Below, one piece after another: positions 46,201 to 58,134 of a stretch of DNA of 64,000 bases. Position numbers and translations under genes: made by a program. Source of the stretch: Candidatus Accumulibacter cognatus (lineage in GTDB: Bacteria; Pseudomonadota; Gammaproteobacteria; Burkholderiales; Rhodocyclaceae); the NCBI GenBank assembly GCA_013414765.1, contig CP058708.1:62001-126000 (forward strand). The letters run 5' to 3'. Position 1 is the first letter of the stretch; every line of letters begins with the position of its first letter. Under the pieces are notes generated by a model. The model worked only from the letters and a program-made list of their open reading frames with translations, did no database searches and was not told the DNA's origin.

Positions 46201-47833
46201 CGGCCAACTGCCGAAGACCGTCCTGCACGCCTGGAACCTGGCGCCGGCTGCCGGCGCCCCCGACCGGGAAAGCTTCGCCCGCGCCCAGGACCTCGGTTTC
46301 AACAGCCTGCTCTACCTGGCGCAGGCGCTGGGCGAGCGCGACTACACCGAAGCGCTCAGGATCGGCGTCCTCGGAACCGGCATCCAGGCCCTGACACCGG
46401 GCGAACAGCCCACTCCCGAACGCGCCGGCGTGCTTGCCGCCTGCATCGTCATCGCCCAGGAATACGCCAGTGTCGACAGCCGCTGCTACGACCTGCTTCC
46501 CCCGGCCGTCGGTTCCGCCGCCGAGCAGGCACTCGGCCGTCAAATCCTGCGCGAAATCGGCAGCGACGCACCGGATGCCATCGTCGCCTACCGCGACGGC
46601 GTGCGCTGGGTGCAGCACTACCAACCGCGGCATCTGGAACCCGTCAGCGGCCCGCCGGCCCGCTTGCGCCCGCAGGGCGTTTACCTGATCAGCGGCGGGC
46701 TCGGCGCAATCGGCTACGCACTCGCCGAGGAACTCGTACGCAGCGTGCAGGCGCGTCTGATCCTGACGGGTCGCAGCGCTCTGCCACCAGCCGCCGAGTG
46801 GGATACCTGGAGCGCCACGCACGGAACCGAACACCCGGACAACCAGCGCATCGCGCGCGTGCGCGCCCTCGAAAGGCTCGGCGCCGAAGTGCTCGTCGTC
46901 AGCGCCGATGTCGCCGACGACGACGCCATGACGCGCGCGCTGGCGCAGGCCAGGAGCCGCTTCGGACATATCGACGGCGTCATTCACGGCGCCGGCATCG
47001 TCGCCGAGCAGGCCTTCCTGGCCGTACAGGACACCCGGCCGGAGCACTGCGCCGAACACTTCCGCCCCAAGGTGGACGGCCTGCTGGTGCTGCACCGTCT
47101 GCTGCGCGACGACCCGCCAGATTTCTATATCCTGCTCTCGTCGATCTCGGCGGTGCTCGGTGGCCTCGGTTATGCTGCCTACGCTGCTGCCAACGCTTAT
47201 CTCGACGCCTACGCTGCGCACGCATCGCGACAGTCTGGTCCAGCCTGGCTGTCCATCGGCTGGGATGCCTGGCTCTCCGCTGCCAGCACGGGCAGGCACG
47301 GCATGGGCGCGGTCGTCAATACCCTGGCGATGTCCACCGCAGAGGGGGTGGATGCCTTCCGCCGTATCCTCGCCGCCGACCTCGGCGCACAGGTGCTGGT
47401 ATCCACCAGCGATCTCTCGACGCGCGTCGAGCAATGGGTCAAACGCAAGCCGCGCGCTGCCGCCACCCCGATGGCCGACGCCACACCGAGCATCACCTAC
47501 GCCACTGCCATGCAGACGGCGATTGCCCGCATCTGGGAAAGCGTCCTCGGCGTCAGCCAGATTGCCGCGCAGGATAACTTCTTCGACCTGGGTGGCGATT
47601 CCCTGCTCCTGATGGACGTCATCGCCCGCCTCAAGGCCGGCTACGGAATCGTCCTCAATCCACGCGAGATCATGTTCCAGACCCTCGCTCAGCTCGCCGC
47701 CCAATGCGAGGCACGACAAGCCGCGCAACAGCCCGCCGCAGCGGCAGGCGTGGCCACGCCGGCCGCCCCCCCTGAGCCGCAGCGTAAGGGTGGCCTGTTC
47801 GGGGCCTTGAAGCGGAAGATTCGTGCCGGATAG
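43223..47833 (+). CDS. Type I polyketide synthase KS-AT-KR-ACP
   Basis: 1536 residues. Ketosynthase (about 10-440): active Cys183 in SACSTSL, with ETHGTGTPMGD and KTNIGHMD. Acyltransferase (about 530-840): Ser626 in GHSIGEY, and H722-A-F-H, the malonyl-CoA type. Ketoreductase (about 1150-1370): Rossmann motif SGGLGAIGYALAEEL and catalytic region SSISAVLGGLGYAAYAAAN. ACP: LGGDSL with Ser1460. No dehydratase, enoylreductase or thioesterase is present. One extension of an NRPS-loaded starter with malonyl-CoA and beta-ketone reduction is predicted, giving a 3-hydroxyacyl product. It follows the NRPS by 85 bases. Release must come from another protein. Confidence 0.93.
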   Translation: MNQPASIPHPNDIAIVGMSCRFPDANDVSVFWRNLEQGVESISFFSEAELLAAGVDPALLADPAYVRAGAVINDIDCFDAAFFGYSPREASLIEPQQRIFLECAWEALERAGYTPASHGRAIGVFAGSAMNGYLIYHLATRPDVAPSLFDFQIQIGNDKDYLTTRVSYKLNLTGPSINIQSACSTSLVAVHVACQSLLNGECNLALAGGISVAIPHRIGYLYQEGGVNSADGHCRAFDAAARGTVLGSGVGVVALKRLADALADGDHIHAVIKGSAVNNDGNAKVGYTAPSVSGQAAVVTEALAMAGLTADTIGYIETHGTGTPMGDPIEIQALTQAFRESGTRQGNCAIGSVKTNIGHMDVASGVAGLIKTALMLEHRRIPASLHYRRPNPGIDFASSPFYVNSTLAEWTQPVCRAGVSSFGLGGTNAHVVLEEAPTRAAASASRAWQLILLSARTPAALDRMTERLADHLRTAPVQPLADIAFTLQTGRECFAHRRMLVCRDHDGLAQALLAGDRQRGAEAVCERQDRPVVFMFPGQGAQYLGMGRELYDAEPLFRAEVDRCAEILLPQLGQDLRRLIWPDPEAGAAALQQTWIVQPALFVIEYALARLWISWGVRPVAMIGHSIGEYAALCLADVMTLADALKLVAARGRLMQEMPAGSMLAVDLPESALVDLEARGLALAGVNAPDRCVLSGPTEAIAACQQQLDASGQQSRLLHTSHAFHSAMMDPILERFTAVVATIPLQAPRLPVVSNLSGTWLSAAQACDPAYYARHLRHTVRFAEGIGCAAGNGDPLFLEVGPGRTLGTLAQQCMANSDAQGALWSMRHPQQQEPDQTMLLATLGKLWLAGASVDWAGFHANETRRRVPLPGYPFERQRHWIEPGRRVVQTAADDRPSTRATPGRRPLADWFYLPAWKQCPLPAGSTPARGPWLLFTTGEGFSEHLAGQLQADGQAVIRVLPGTQAGWSGERRYTLDPARRADYDSLLAALSSAGQLPKTVLHAWNLAPAAGAPDRESFARAQDLGFNSLLYLAQALGERDYTEALRIGVLGTGIQALTPGEQPTPERAGVLAACIVIAQEYASVDSRCYDLLPPAVGSAAEQALGRQILREIGSDAPDAIVAYRDGVRWVQHYQPRHLEPVSGPPARLRPQGVYLISGGLGAIGYALAEELVRSVQARLILTGRSALPPAAEWDTWSATHGTEHPDNQRIARVRALERLGAEVLVVSADVADDDAMTRALAQARSRFGHIDGVIHGAGIVAEQAFLAVQDTRPEHCAEHFRPKVDGLLVLHRLLRDDPPDFYILLSSISAVLGGLGYAAYAAANAYLDAYAAHASRQSGPAWLSIGWDAWLSAASTGRHGMGAVVNTLAMSTAEGVDAFRRILAADLGAQVLVSTSDLSTRVEQWVKRKPRAAATPMADATPSITYATAMQTAIARIWESVLGVSQIAAQDNFFDLGGDSLLLMDVIARLKAGYGIVLNPREIMFQTLAQLAAQCEARQAAQQPAAAAGVATPAAPPEPQRKGGLFGALKRKIRAG

Positions 47834-47955
47834 ACGAACCACCTATCGAACACCCGTCCGCCGACGCACGCATTTGGCGCGATCTGCTGCGCCCCCGAGG
47901 GCTTCCAGGCCGGGTGCAAGCACAGCGCCGCCCTGATTTCCGAGAAATCGCCCTC

Positions 47956-49296
47956 TTACTGCAACGCGCCCGGCGACAGTGGCTTGCCGACCAAGAGCGG
48001 ATGCTTGCCGGCGGGCAAGTGGAATTCCGCGCTCGGCGCCAGACTCTGCTCACGAACAAACCCGGGGTGCCTGGCTGTTCCGCGCAGCGGCGAGTTGCTA
48101 GGCAAACCGTACGCCAGCGCAGGTGCACCGACCAGCATCGATCGTTCAACGACCCGGTTGCCGTCATAGCGACCCGGCGCTTGTGGCGTGAAGTTGCTGC
48201 GCCCGACGAGCAGGTTGTTGATCGCCCAGACCTCGGTTTCCGGCGGCATGCGATCGATCCAGATGCGCAGGAAGCGGCCATCCGGCTTGTCGTCGATCAG
48301 CGTGTTGTGCGCCAGATACAGCGCGTTGTCTGGCCAGCGCTGACCCTCGGCGCCATAGGAGATCAGTTCCGGATTGTCTGTCGTCGCACTCTGCCCGATG
48401 ACGTTGCCGATCACCCAGGCCACGCCGCCATTCGGGAACTCGAGTTCGTACGATGCGCTGCCACCGGCACCGTCGACGATCAGGTTGTACATGATCGCGC
48501 TTTCGCGCGCGCGCGACTTGATCAGGTGCCCACGATAGCCTTGCTGGAAACGGCTGCCGCTGACGCTCAGACGGGCGATGGCTCCGGCGTAGAGGAGGTG
48601 GTGCAGCATACCTGCATGCTTCGGCGCTTCGCCAAACTCGCTGTCTTCAACCTCGAGGACCATGTCCCCGAAATTGCTGGTCAGGATGCCCATCTCGTTG
48701 TCGAAAAACGCGCAACGAACCACTTTCAGATGGCCTTTTTCAAAGCGTATCCCGGCGCCGTTGCCACTCGGGACGCGCGCTCCTCGGAACTCGATGTTCT
48801 CGATCGACATCTCGGCGTTGCGTACCACCCATAGTGCCTTGCCTTCCGCACTGTCACCGTCGGCAATCAGCAGCGGACGTTTGCCGGTGCCTCTGATGGT
48901 AAGCCGGTTTTGCGTCCAGACCACCGCCTGTTGCCGGTACTCACCTGAGCGGATCTCGATGGTGTCGCCGTCGCGAGCGATGCGCGCCGCTTCCTTGATG
49001 CTCGTGACCTGTTCGTGTGGGCCGACGACAATGGTCCGGCTGCTCGCCGCCGCATGCGGAGTTTTCTTTTCGGAAACCGGCTCCTGAGCAGCCGGCTTGC
49101 TGGCAGGCAGGCCATCGGTCACCGGCAAGTCACTGCTCTGACTTGTATTAGGGGGTCTGACCACCTCCAGTCGACCCTGCGCATTGCGCCGGATGCTGCC
49201 CAGTTCCTCGGGTGCCGGCGGCAGATTGTCCACCGGCATGGCGCGGGTGGTCACCCCGAGCACCACAAGGGCGGTGCACCATCTTGCGAAGCGCAT
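47956..49296 (-). CDS. Exported right-handed parallel beta-helix protein
   Basis: A 446-residue protein with a signal peptide (MRFARWCTALVVLGVTTRA) if the ATG at 49296 is used; longer in-frame starts upstream would hide it. A proline-rich linker is followed by a beta-helix (about 120-400) typical of pectate-lyase/NosD-type repeats: SIKEAARIARDGDTIEIRSG, SIENIEFRGARVPSGNGAG, MVLEVEDSEFGEAPKHAG, YLAHNTLIDD. Such proteins bind or cleave polysaccharide. No catalytic triad can be assigned. It converges on the PKS gene and lies 84 bases downstream of kup on the same strand. Confidence 0.8.
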   Translation of the reverse strand: MRFARWCTALVVLGVTTRAMPVDNLPPAPEELGSIRRNAQGRLEVVRPPNTSQSSDLPVTDGLPASKPAAQEPVSEKKTPHAAASSRTIVVGPHEQVTSIKEAARIARDGDTIEIRSGEYRQQAVVWTQNRLTIRGTGKRPLLIADGDSAEGKALWVVRNAEMSIENIEFRGARVPSGNGAGIRFEKGHLKVVRCAFFDNEMGILTSNFGDMVLEVEDSEFGEAPKHAGMLHHLLYAGAIARLSVSGSRFQQGYRGHLIKSRARESAIMYNLIVDGAGGSASYELEFPNGGVAWVIGNVIGQSATTDNPELISYGAEGQRWPDNALYLAHNTLIDDKPDGRFLRIWIDRMPPETEVWAINNLLVGRSNFTPQAPGRYDGNRVVERSMLVGAPALAYGLPSNSPLRGTARHPGFVREQSLAPSAEFHLPAGKHPLLVGKPLSPGALQ

Positions 49297-49379
49297 CGCG
49301 TCCTGCACTGGCTGGCAGGCCCTTTGGCGGCCTGACATCTTCGGGTCTGCCGGAGGGTTGGGAATCGTCCTCTCGGGAA

Positions 49380-51284
49380 TCAAGACAGCTCGACCTGTGC
49401 GCCCAGTTCGACGACCCGATTGGGAGGTATCTTGAAGAAGGCCGTGGCCGTATCGGCGTTGCGAAACATCCAGGTAAACAGGATCTGCCGCCATTTTGCC
49501 ATTCGCGAACGCCTGGAAATCGGCATGCTGACGACCGTCTCGCGACCCAGAAAGAACGAGGTCTTCATCATCTCGAAATCCAGTCCCTGCGCTGCACAGA
49601 GTTCCAGGGCACGCGGCAGGTCAGGGTCGTCCTTGAAACCGTAGCGGACATAGACACGATGAAATCCTGCCGTCAGCCCTTCGACGCGCACACGCTCGTT
49701 TTCGGGGACATGCGGTACATCTTCGGTGGTGACATTGAGTAACACCACGCGCTCGTGCAACACCTTGTTATGATAGAGATTATGGAGCAGGGCACGCGGT
49801 ACGCTCTCGGGATCGGCGGTCATGAAGATACCGGTTCCATCGACGCGCAAAGGTCCTCCGGCCGCAAGACTGGCAATGAAGTCCTTGATCGGTATCGAAT
49901 CCTGCTTGAGTTTCTCATAAAGCAGTTTTCGTCCGAGCTTCCAGGTGGAAAGCAGCATGAATACCGAGACCCCAAGCGTCAGCGGGAACCAGCCGCCATC
50001 GAGAACCTTGATCACGTTGGCCGAAAAGAAGGCGAAGTCGACCACCACAAAAAACACCAGAAACAGCGCCGCGCGCGGCCAGCTCCACCGCCACAGGGCG
50101 CGGACGACGGCAAAGGCCAGGATCGTATCGATCATCATCGTCAGCGTCACGGCGATGCCGTAGGCCGAGGCCAGATTCGACGACGACCGAAAACCAAGCA
50201 CAACGATGATCACCGTGATCAACAGCAACCAGTTGATGTTCGGCACGTAGATCTGGCCCTTTTCGCGTTCCGACGTGAACTTGACCCGGATACGCGGACA
50301 ATAGCCAAGCTGCATGGCCTGGCTGGTCAGTGAAAAGGCCCCCGAAATCACCGCCTGCGAAGCGATCACCGTGGCTACCGTGGCCAGCACGATCAACGGG
50401 ATCAGCAGGATTTCGGCCGGAACCATGTTGAAAAACGGATTCTCGATCGCTTTCGGATCGTTGAGGATCAGCGCTCCCTGACCGAGGTAGTTGAGATACA
50501 GCAGCGGGAAAACAAACGAGAACCACGCCCACTTGATGGCGCGGCGACCGAAATGGCCCATGTCGGCGTAGAGAGCCTCGCCGCCGGTAATTGCCAGCAC
50601 CACCGAACCCAATGCCAGAAAGGCGAGACCCTGATGCTCGATGACAAAAACCAGTGCGTACCAGGGATTGATCGCAGCCAGCACCGCAGGATACTGAATC
50701 ACGTTCCACAGGCCGAGAGAACCCAGGGTGGCGAACCAGAACATCATCACCGGGCCAAACAGCGCGCCGACGGCCGCCGTGCCATGCCGTTGAAACAGGA
50801 AAAGCCCGATCAGGATGGCAATCGTGGTCGGCAGGACGTAAGGGGTCAGCAAGGGCGTCGCCACTTCGAGCCCCTCGACCGCCGAGAGCACCGACATTGC
50901 CGGTGTGATCACGGCATCGCCGTAGAACAGTGCGGCGCCGAAAATGCCCAGCGCCGACATCAGCCAGAGAATCCGCGGCGACGCATTCGCCGTCCGCAGC
51001 GCGAGCGCGGTCAGCGCCATGATCCCGCCCTCCCCCCGGTTGTCGGCACGGGTGATGAACAGGACGTACTTCAGCGAAACCGTGACCGTCAAGGCCCAGA
51101 ATACCAGCGAGAGGATACCCAGCACATTGGCTTCGGTGACCGCCAGGGGATGATGGCCGCCGAAGACTTCCTTGACGGTGTACAGCGGACTGGTGCCGAT
51201 GTCGCCAAAAACGACGCCCATGGCCGCCAGTGCGGTAGCTGCCAGACCTGACTTCTCGCCGTGTGGCGCGTTTGTTGCCGTCAC
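49380..51284 (-). CDS. kup: Kup potassium uptake transporter
   Basis: A 634-residue K+:H+ symporter of the HAK/KUP/KT family, with about 12 TM segments. The N-terminal VVFGDIGTSPLYTVKEVFGG motif is diagnostic, followed by NRGEGGIMAL and GDAVITPAMSVLSAVEGL. The C-terminal cytoplasmic part (about 460-634) has FRVYVRYGFKDDPDLPRAL-like family sequence. The ATG and length agree with Kup (622-640 residues). Divergent from the MgtE_N/CorA-like gene, sharing a ~330-base regulatory region. Confidence 0.96.
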   Translation of the reverse strand: MTATNAPHGEKSGLAATALAAMGVVFGDIGTSPLYTVKEVFGGHHPLAVTEANVLGILSLVFWALTVTVSLKYVLFITRADNRGEGGIMALTALALRTANASPRILWLMSALGIFGAALFYGDAVITPAMSVLSAVEGLEVATPLLTPYVLPTTIAILIGLFLFQRHGTAAVGALFGPVMMFWFATLGSLGLWNVIQYPAVLAAINPWYALVFVIEHQGLAFLALGSVVLAITGGEALYADMGHFGRRAIKWAWFSFVFPLLYLNYLGQGALILNDPKAIENPFFNMVPAEILLIPLIVLATVATVIASQAVISGAFSLTSQAMQLGYCPRIRVKFTSEREKGQIYVPNINWLLLITVIIVVLGFRSSSNLASAYGIAVTLTMMIDTILAFAVVRALWRWSWPRAALFLVFFVVVDFAFFSANVIKVLDGGWFPLTLGVSVFMLLSTWKLGRKLLYEKLKQDSIPIKDFIASLAAGGPLRVDGTGIFMTADPESVPRALLHNLYHNKVLHERVVLLNVTTEDVPHVPENERVRVEGLTAGFHRVYVRYGFKDDPDLPRALELCAAQGLDFEMMKTSFFLGRETVVSMPISRRSRMAKWRQILFTWMFRNADTATAFFKIPPNRVVELGAQVELS

Positions 51285-51613
51285 CGTCCCTCCCAGAACC
51301 TCAGTCGCGGGACATTGCCCGCGGTTGTGCCGTCATCGGCCGGCAAATCACTTAGGCTAGGATCGTCCCGGCAACCCTGGCGTTGCTGCGGCGCAGCACG
51401 CAGAGTTCGATTGTAGGACGAATGCGACCTCTCGACAAGGACATCACCGGAGGCGCATGGGGCACGGCCATTCACTGCCCCCTGCCTGCTGGCAAAAAAA
51501 GATTGCAAATTGTTTCCATGGTGAGAATAAGACCTCATTCAGGCGCTGCACATGTTTCAGCGGTGCTACAATCCGCACCCCTTTCTGCATCTGATCATCA
51601 GGGAGTCGAGAAC
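51285..51613. other. Divergent regulatory region between kup and the Mg2+ transporter-like gene
   Basis: About 330 bases. The right part has a candidate -10 TACAAT near 51567, about 45 bases before the rightward start, with no clear -35. The left part contains GC-rich inverted elements (GGACATTGCCCGC). I see no riboswitch fold known to me here. Confidence 0.5.
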
Positions 51614-52996
51614 ATGGGCGAAGAAAGCAAAGGCAATGTCTCTGGCGCAGTCCCGATCAAGGGCATTGCCGATGTACACCTCACCGAGGTGCGCTCCCTG
51701 CTCTCTCTCCAGAAACTGGTTGAAGATCTCGTCCCGGAGCAGGACGGGCAGAACCAGGGGGAACTCGACCCGGAAATTCAGCAACAGTATCGCAAGGAAC
51801 TTCGCGAGAAGCTCCGGCGGATGCCGCCGAAGGAAATCGCCTACATTCTGGAATCGCTGGACCCCAATGAGCGTTTGGTGGTCTGGGACGAAGTCAAGGA
51901 AGGCGCCGACCCGATCCTGGCGCTCCTCTCCGACGATGTCCTCGAAGAGTTGATCGATGACAGCCATTACCGCAATGAAAAAACCACGAGCACGGCCTTC
52001 GAGCTGCGTGATGGCCGCCTGCATCAGATCTCGGTCAGCGGCCCGGAGGATCTGAAGAACGTCCACCCGATCTGGGTGGATCTGGTGGCCCCGACCAAAA
52101 AAATCCGCGGCTGGATTGGCGAAATGTTCGACGTCGAGGTTCCGGACCCAGTTACCCTGACCGACCTCGAAGCGAGTGCGCGCTTCTATGTCGAGGACGA
52201 CGGCGAGGTGCACCTGCACTCCGACTTCCTGCTTGATACCAAGGACGAATCGCGCAACGTTCCGGTTGCCCTGATTCTCCACAACGAAATCTTGTTTACC
52301 GTGCGTACCGAGGAACTGCCGGTGTTCCGCCTGCAGCGCGCGCGCGCTCGTACCCGGCCGGGCTACGTCACCGATGGCAAGGACGTTCTCATCGACCTTT
52401 ACGCTGCAGACGTCGAGTACTCGGCCAACGCGCTGGAGGACGTCTACGGTGAGCTGGAGAAGGCCGGCACACAGGTGCTGCGGTCGCACGTGACCGACGT
52501 CGAGGCTTCGCACATCCTCGCGGCAGTTGCCGAAGCAGAAGATCTCAACGGACGGACGCGCCGCAGCGTACTCGATACCCGGCGTGCCTTGTCCTTCCTG
52601 TTGCGTGGCAAGTTGCTGTCGGACGCCCAGCAACTCGATGTGCGCGAAATTCTGCGCGACATTGAATCTCTCGACGGACACACCGCTTTCCTGTTCAACA
52701 AGATCAACTTCCTGATGGATGCCACGGACAGCGCAATCAACATCAACCAGAACAAGAAAATCGAGCGCCTGACCGTGCTCAGCGTCGTCTTCATGCCGAT
52801 CAACGTTCTCGCCGGTGCCGGCGGCATGTCCGAGTTTTCAGCCATGGCGCAGGCACTCGACTGGCCGATGCCGCTCGCCTACACGGGTTTCTTTCTCGGC
52901 ATGGGCGTAGTCGGATCGATCATGTTCTTCGGCCTGCGGCTCTTCGAAAGGCGACAACCCAAGCGTCCGCGTGCGGAGAACCGCAGAACCTCCTGA
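51614..52996 (+). CDS. MgtE_N / CorA-like magnesium transporter homologue with GMS instead of GMN
   Basis: 460 residues. The first ~125 residues resemble the MgtE N-terminal helical domain (ELREKLRRMPPKEIAYILES, DPNERLVVWDEVKEG). Residues about 150-400 match the CorA cytoplasmic funnel (HPIWVDLVAPTKK, LHSDFLLD). Two C-terminal TM segments follow, with the pore loop INVLAGAGGMSEF: the universally conserved GMN of CorA is GMS here. Mg2+, Co2+ or other cation transport or efflux is possible. ATG 51614 follows GGGAG; earlier in-frame starts lack conservation. A domain fusion of this sort is rare but occurs in related betaproteobacteria by my recollection (not verified). Confidence 0.8.
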   Translation: MGEESKGNVSGAVPIKGIADVHLTEVRSLLSLQKLVEDLVPEQDGQNQGELDPEIQQQYRKELREKLRRMPPKEIAYILESLDPNERLVVWDEVKEGADPILALLSDDVLEELIDDSHYRNEKTTSTAFELRDGRLHQISVSGPEDLKNVHPIWVDLVAPTKKIRGWIGEMFDVEVPDPVTLTDLEASARFYVEDDGEVHLHSDFLLDTKDESRNVPVALILHNEILFTVRTEELPVFRLQRARARTRPGYVTDGKDVLIDLYAADVEYSANALEDVYGELEKAGTQVLRSHVTDVEASHILAAVAEAEDLNGRTRRSVLDTRRALSFLLRGKLLSDAQQLDVREILRDIESLDGHTAFLFNKINFLMDATDSAININQNKKIERLTVLSVVFMPINVLAGAGGMSEFSAMAQALDWPMPLAYTGFFLGMGVVGSIMFFGLRLFERRQPKRPRAENRRTS

Positions 52997-53130
52997 TTAA
53001 ACCCGGCACACCCGTTGTGAGGGCGGGTTCGGATCCAGCCAGCCGTAGCGAGACCCGTTGCAGCAGTCGCAGGCACCGTTGCCACCCAACGACGACGGGT
53101 CGAGATGAGCGTGCAGGCCTGCGGGCTGCC

Positions 53131-53159
53131 TTGACAAGGGATGGCCCGGCGGGTAGATT
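53131..53159 (+). promoter_or_regulatory. Sigma70-type promoter of metH
   Basis: A perfect TTGACA (53131-53136), a 17-base spacer and TAGATT (53154-53159). Transcription is expected from about 53166, giving a leader of about 165 bases that contains the riboswitch and terminator. Confidence 0.8.
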
Positions 53160-53189
53160 CGCACGCCTGCCCTGCTCACCCCCAGGGTT

Positions 53190-53246
53190 GGCGCCGATTT
53201 GACTTGAGCAGATTGCGGGCGCGTTAAAAATGCCGCTAAAGCGAGG
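53190..53246 (+). promoter_or_regulatory. SAM-II-type riboswitch aptamer upstream of metH
   Basis: The sequence has all conserved SAM-II elements in order: P1 5' arm GCGCC (53191-53195), GATTTGA, TTGC (53213-53216), P1 3' arm GGCGC (53218-53222), then GTTAAA and CGCTAAAGC. A pseudoknot between CTTG (53203-53206) and CGAG (53242-53245) can form. SAM-II aptamers bind S-adenosylmethionine and control methionine/SAM genes, best known in Alphaproteobacteria. The aptamer begins about 25 bases after the predicted transcription start and is followed 11 bases later by a terminator hairpin, so SAM could regulate transcription of metH. I could not run a covariance model. Confidence 0.85.
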
Positions 53247-53257
53247 CCCTCATCCAG

Positions 53258-53293
53258 ACCCGTCGAGCTTTGCACCGACGGGTTTTCTGTTTT
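53258..53293 (+). terminator. Intrinsic terminator in the metH leader
   Basis: An 8-bp stem ACCCGTCG (53258-53265) with CGACGGGT (53276-53283), and TTTT followed by CTGTTTT. It lies between the riboswitch-like aptamer and the metH start, where an attenuator is expected. Confidence 0.85.
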
Positions 53294-53331
53294 ACAACCA
53301 CAGACCAGCAAAGAAACCGGGGAATTCACCC

Positions 53332-57048
<3,717 letters not shown>

Positions 57049-57060
57049 GGTGCTCGCCTG

Positions 57061-58098
57061 ATGAGTGACCGGCCACAGCCGGATTTCGTGACGGGTAATG
57101 TCGAACTGGCGACGCGGACAACACTGGCCTTGCCCGGCCGAGCCGCGCTTTATGCCGAGATCACCGCTGCCGCTCAACTGGCGCAACTCGCCGGTAGCGG
57201 CGGGCCACGCCGCTTCGTTCTCGGAGGGGGCAGCAACCTGGTGCTCTCTGGCGACTTTGACGGTTTGCTGCTGCACATGTCGATCGCTGGCCGGCAGTTG
57301 GTCGCCGAGGATGACGATGCCTGGTATGTGCGTGCGGGTGCCGGCGAGAACTGGCATCAACTGGTCGGCTGGACACTCGCGCAAGGCTGGCCGGGCCTCG
57401 AAAATCTGGCACTGATTCCCGGCACGGTCGGCGCAGCACCGATCCAGAACATCGGCGCCTACGGGCTGGAAATCGCCGATCGCCTCCTGTCGCTCGAAGC
57501 CTGCGACATGCAAAGCGGCAAGACGCTGCATTTCGATCGCGCAGCCTGCCGTTTTGCCTACCGCGACAGCGTCTTCAAACAACAGAGCTGGCACCTCGAC
57601 GGTTCTCGGGTAATCACGCACGTGACTCTCCGCCTGCCGAAAGCCTGGCAGCCCCTGACCAGTTATCCCGACCTGGCGGCCGAGTTTGATCAACAACAGA
57701 TCACCCACCCGAATGCCCGGCAAATCGCGGCGGCAGTGATCCAGGTCCGCCGCCGCAAACTGCCCGATCCGGCAGTATTGCCCAACGCCGGCAGCTTCTT
57801 CCACAACCCGCTGGTGGACACGGAAACCGGTGAGCGACTGGCCAGACGGTTTCCGGGTCTGCCGCGTTACCCGCAGGGCGATGGCCGCGTCAAGCTCGCC
57901 GCCGGCTGGTTGATCGAGCAGTGCGGCTGGAAAGGCCGCAACCTCGGCCGAGTGGGAATGTACGAAAAGCAGGCGCTGGTGCTGGTCAATCGCGGCGGCG
58001 CTTCGGGAACCGAGGTGATCGCTCTGGCTACAGCCGTGCAGACCGATGTGCGCGCGCGTTTTGGCATCGAACTGACGCCCGAGCCGGTTTTTCTCTGA
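57061..58098 (+). CDS. murB: UDP-N-acetylenolpyruvoylglucosamine reductase
   Basis: Reduces UDP-GlcNAc-enolpyruvate to UDP-MurNAc with NADPH and FAD, a cytoplasmic step of peptidoglycan synthesis. The 345 residues form a type I MurB, with FVLGGGSNLVLSGDFDGLLL, NLALIPGTVGAAPIQNIGAYG, the substrate-binding serine in PNAGSFFHNP and a complete FAD fold. The start ATG is 12 bases after the metH stop, so expression may follow metH. A cell-wall gene behind a SAM-controlled leader would be an unusual arrangement. Confidence 0.96.
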   Translation: MSDRPQPDFVTGNVELATRTTLALPGRAALYAEITAAAQLAQLAGSGGPRRFVLGGGSNLVLSGDFDGLLLHMSIAGRQLVAEDDDAWYVRAGAGENWHQLVGWTLAQGWPGLENLALIPGTVGAAPIQNIGAYGLEIADRLLSLEACDMQSGKTLHFDRAACRFAYRDSVFKQQSWHLDGSRVITHVTLRLPKAWQPLTSYPDLAAEFDQQQITHPNARQIAAAVIQVRRRKLPDPAVLPNAGSFFHNPLVDTETGERLARRFPGLPRYPQGDGRVKLAAGWLIEQCGWKGRNLGRVGMYEKQALVLVNRGGASGTEVIALATAVQTDVRARFGIELTPEPVFL

Positions 58099-58134
58099 AC
58101 GGTCGGCAAACCGGATGCGCGCCGCCAGGATCCG

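Noticed and set aside
46067-47842. 591-codon open frame opposite the PKS ketoreductase and ACP region
   Set aside because: Antisense shadow of a strongly conserved multidomain gene.
53000-53190. Possible S-adenosylhomocysteine riboswitch in the metH leader
   Set aside because: I looked for the conserved GAGGAGCGCTGC core and did not find it; the SAM-II pattern at 53190-53246 fits far better.
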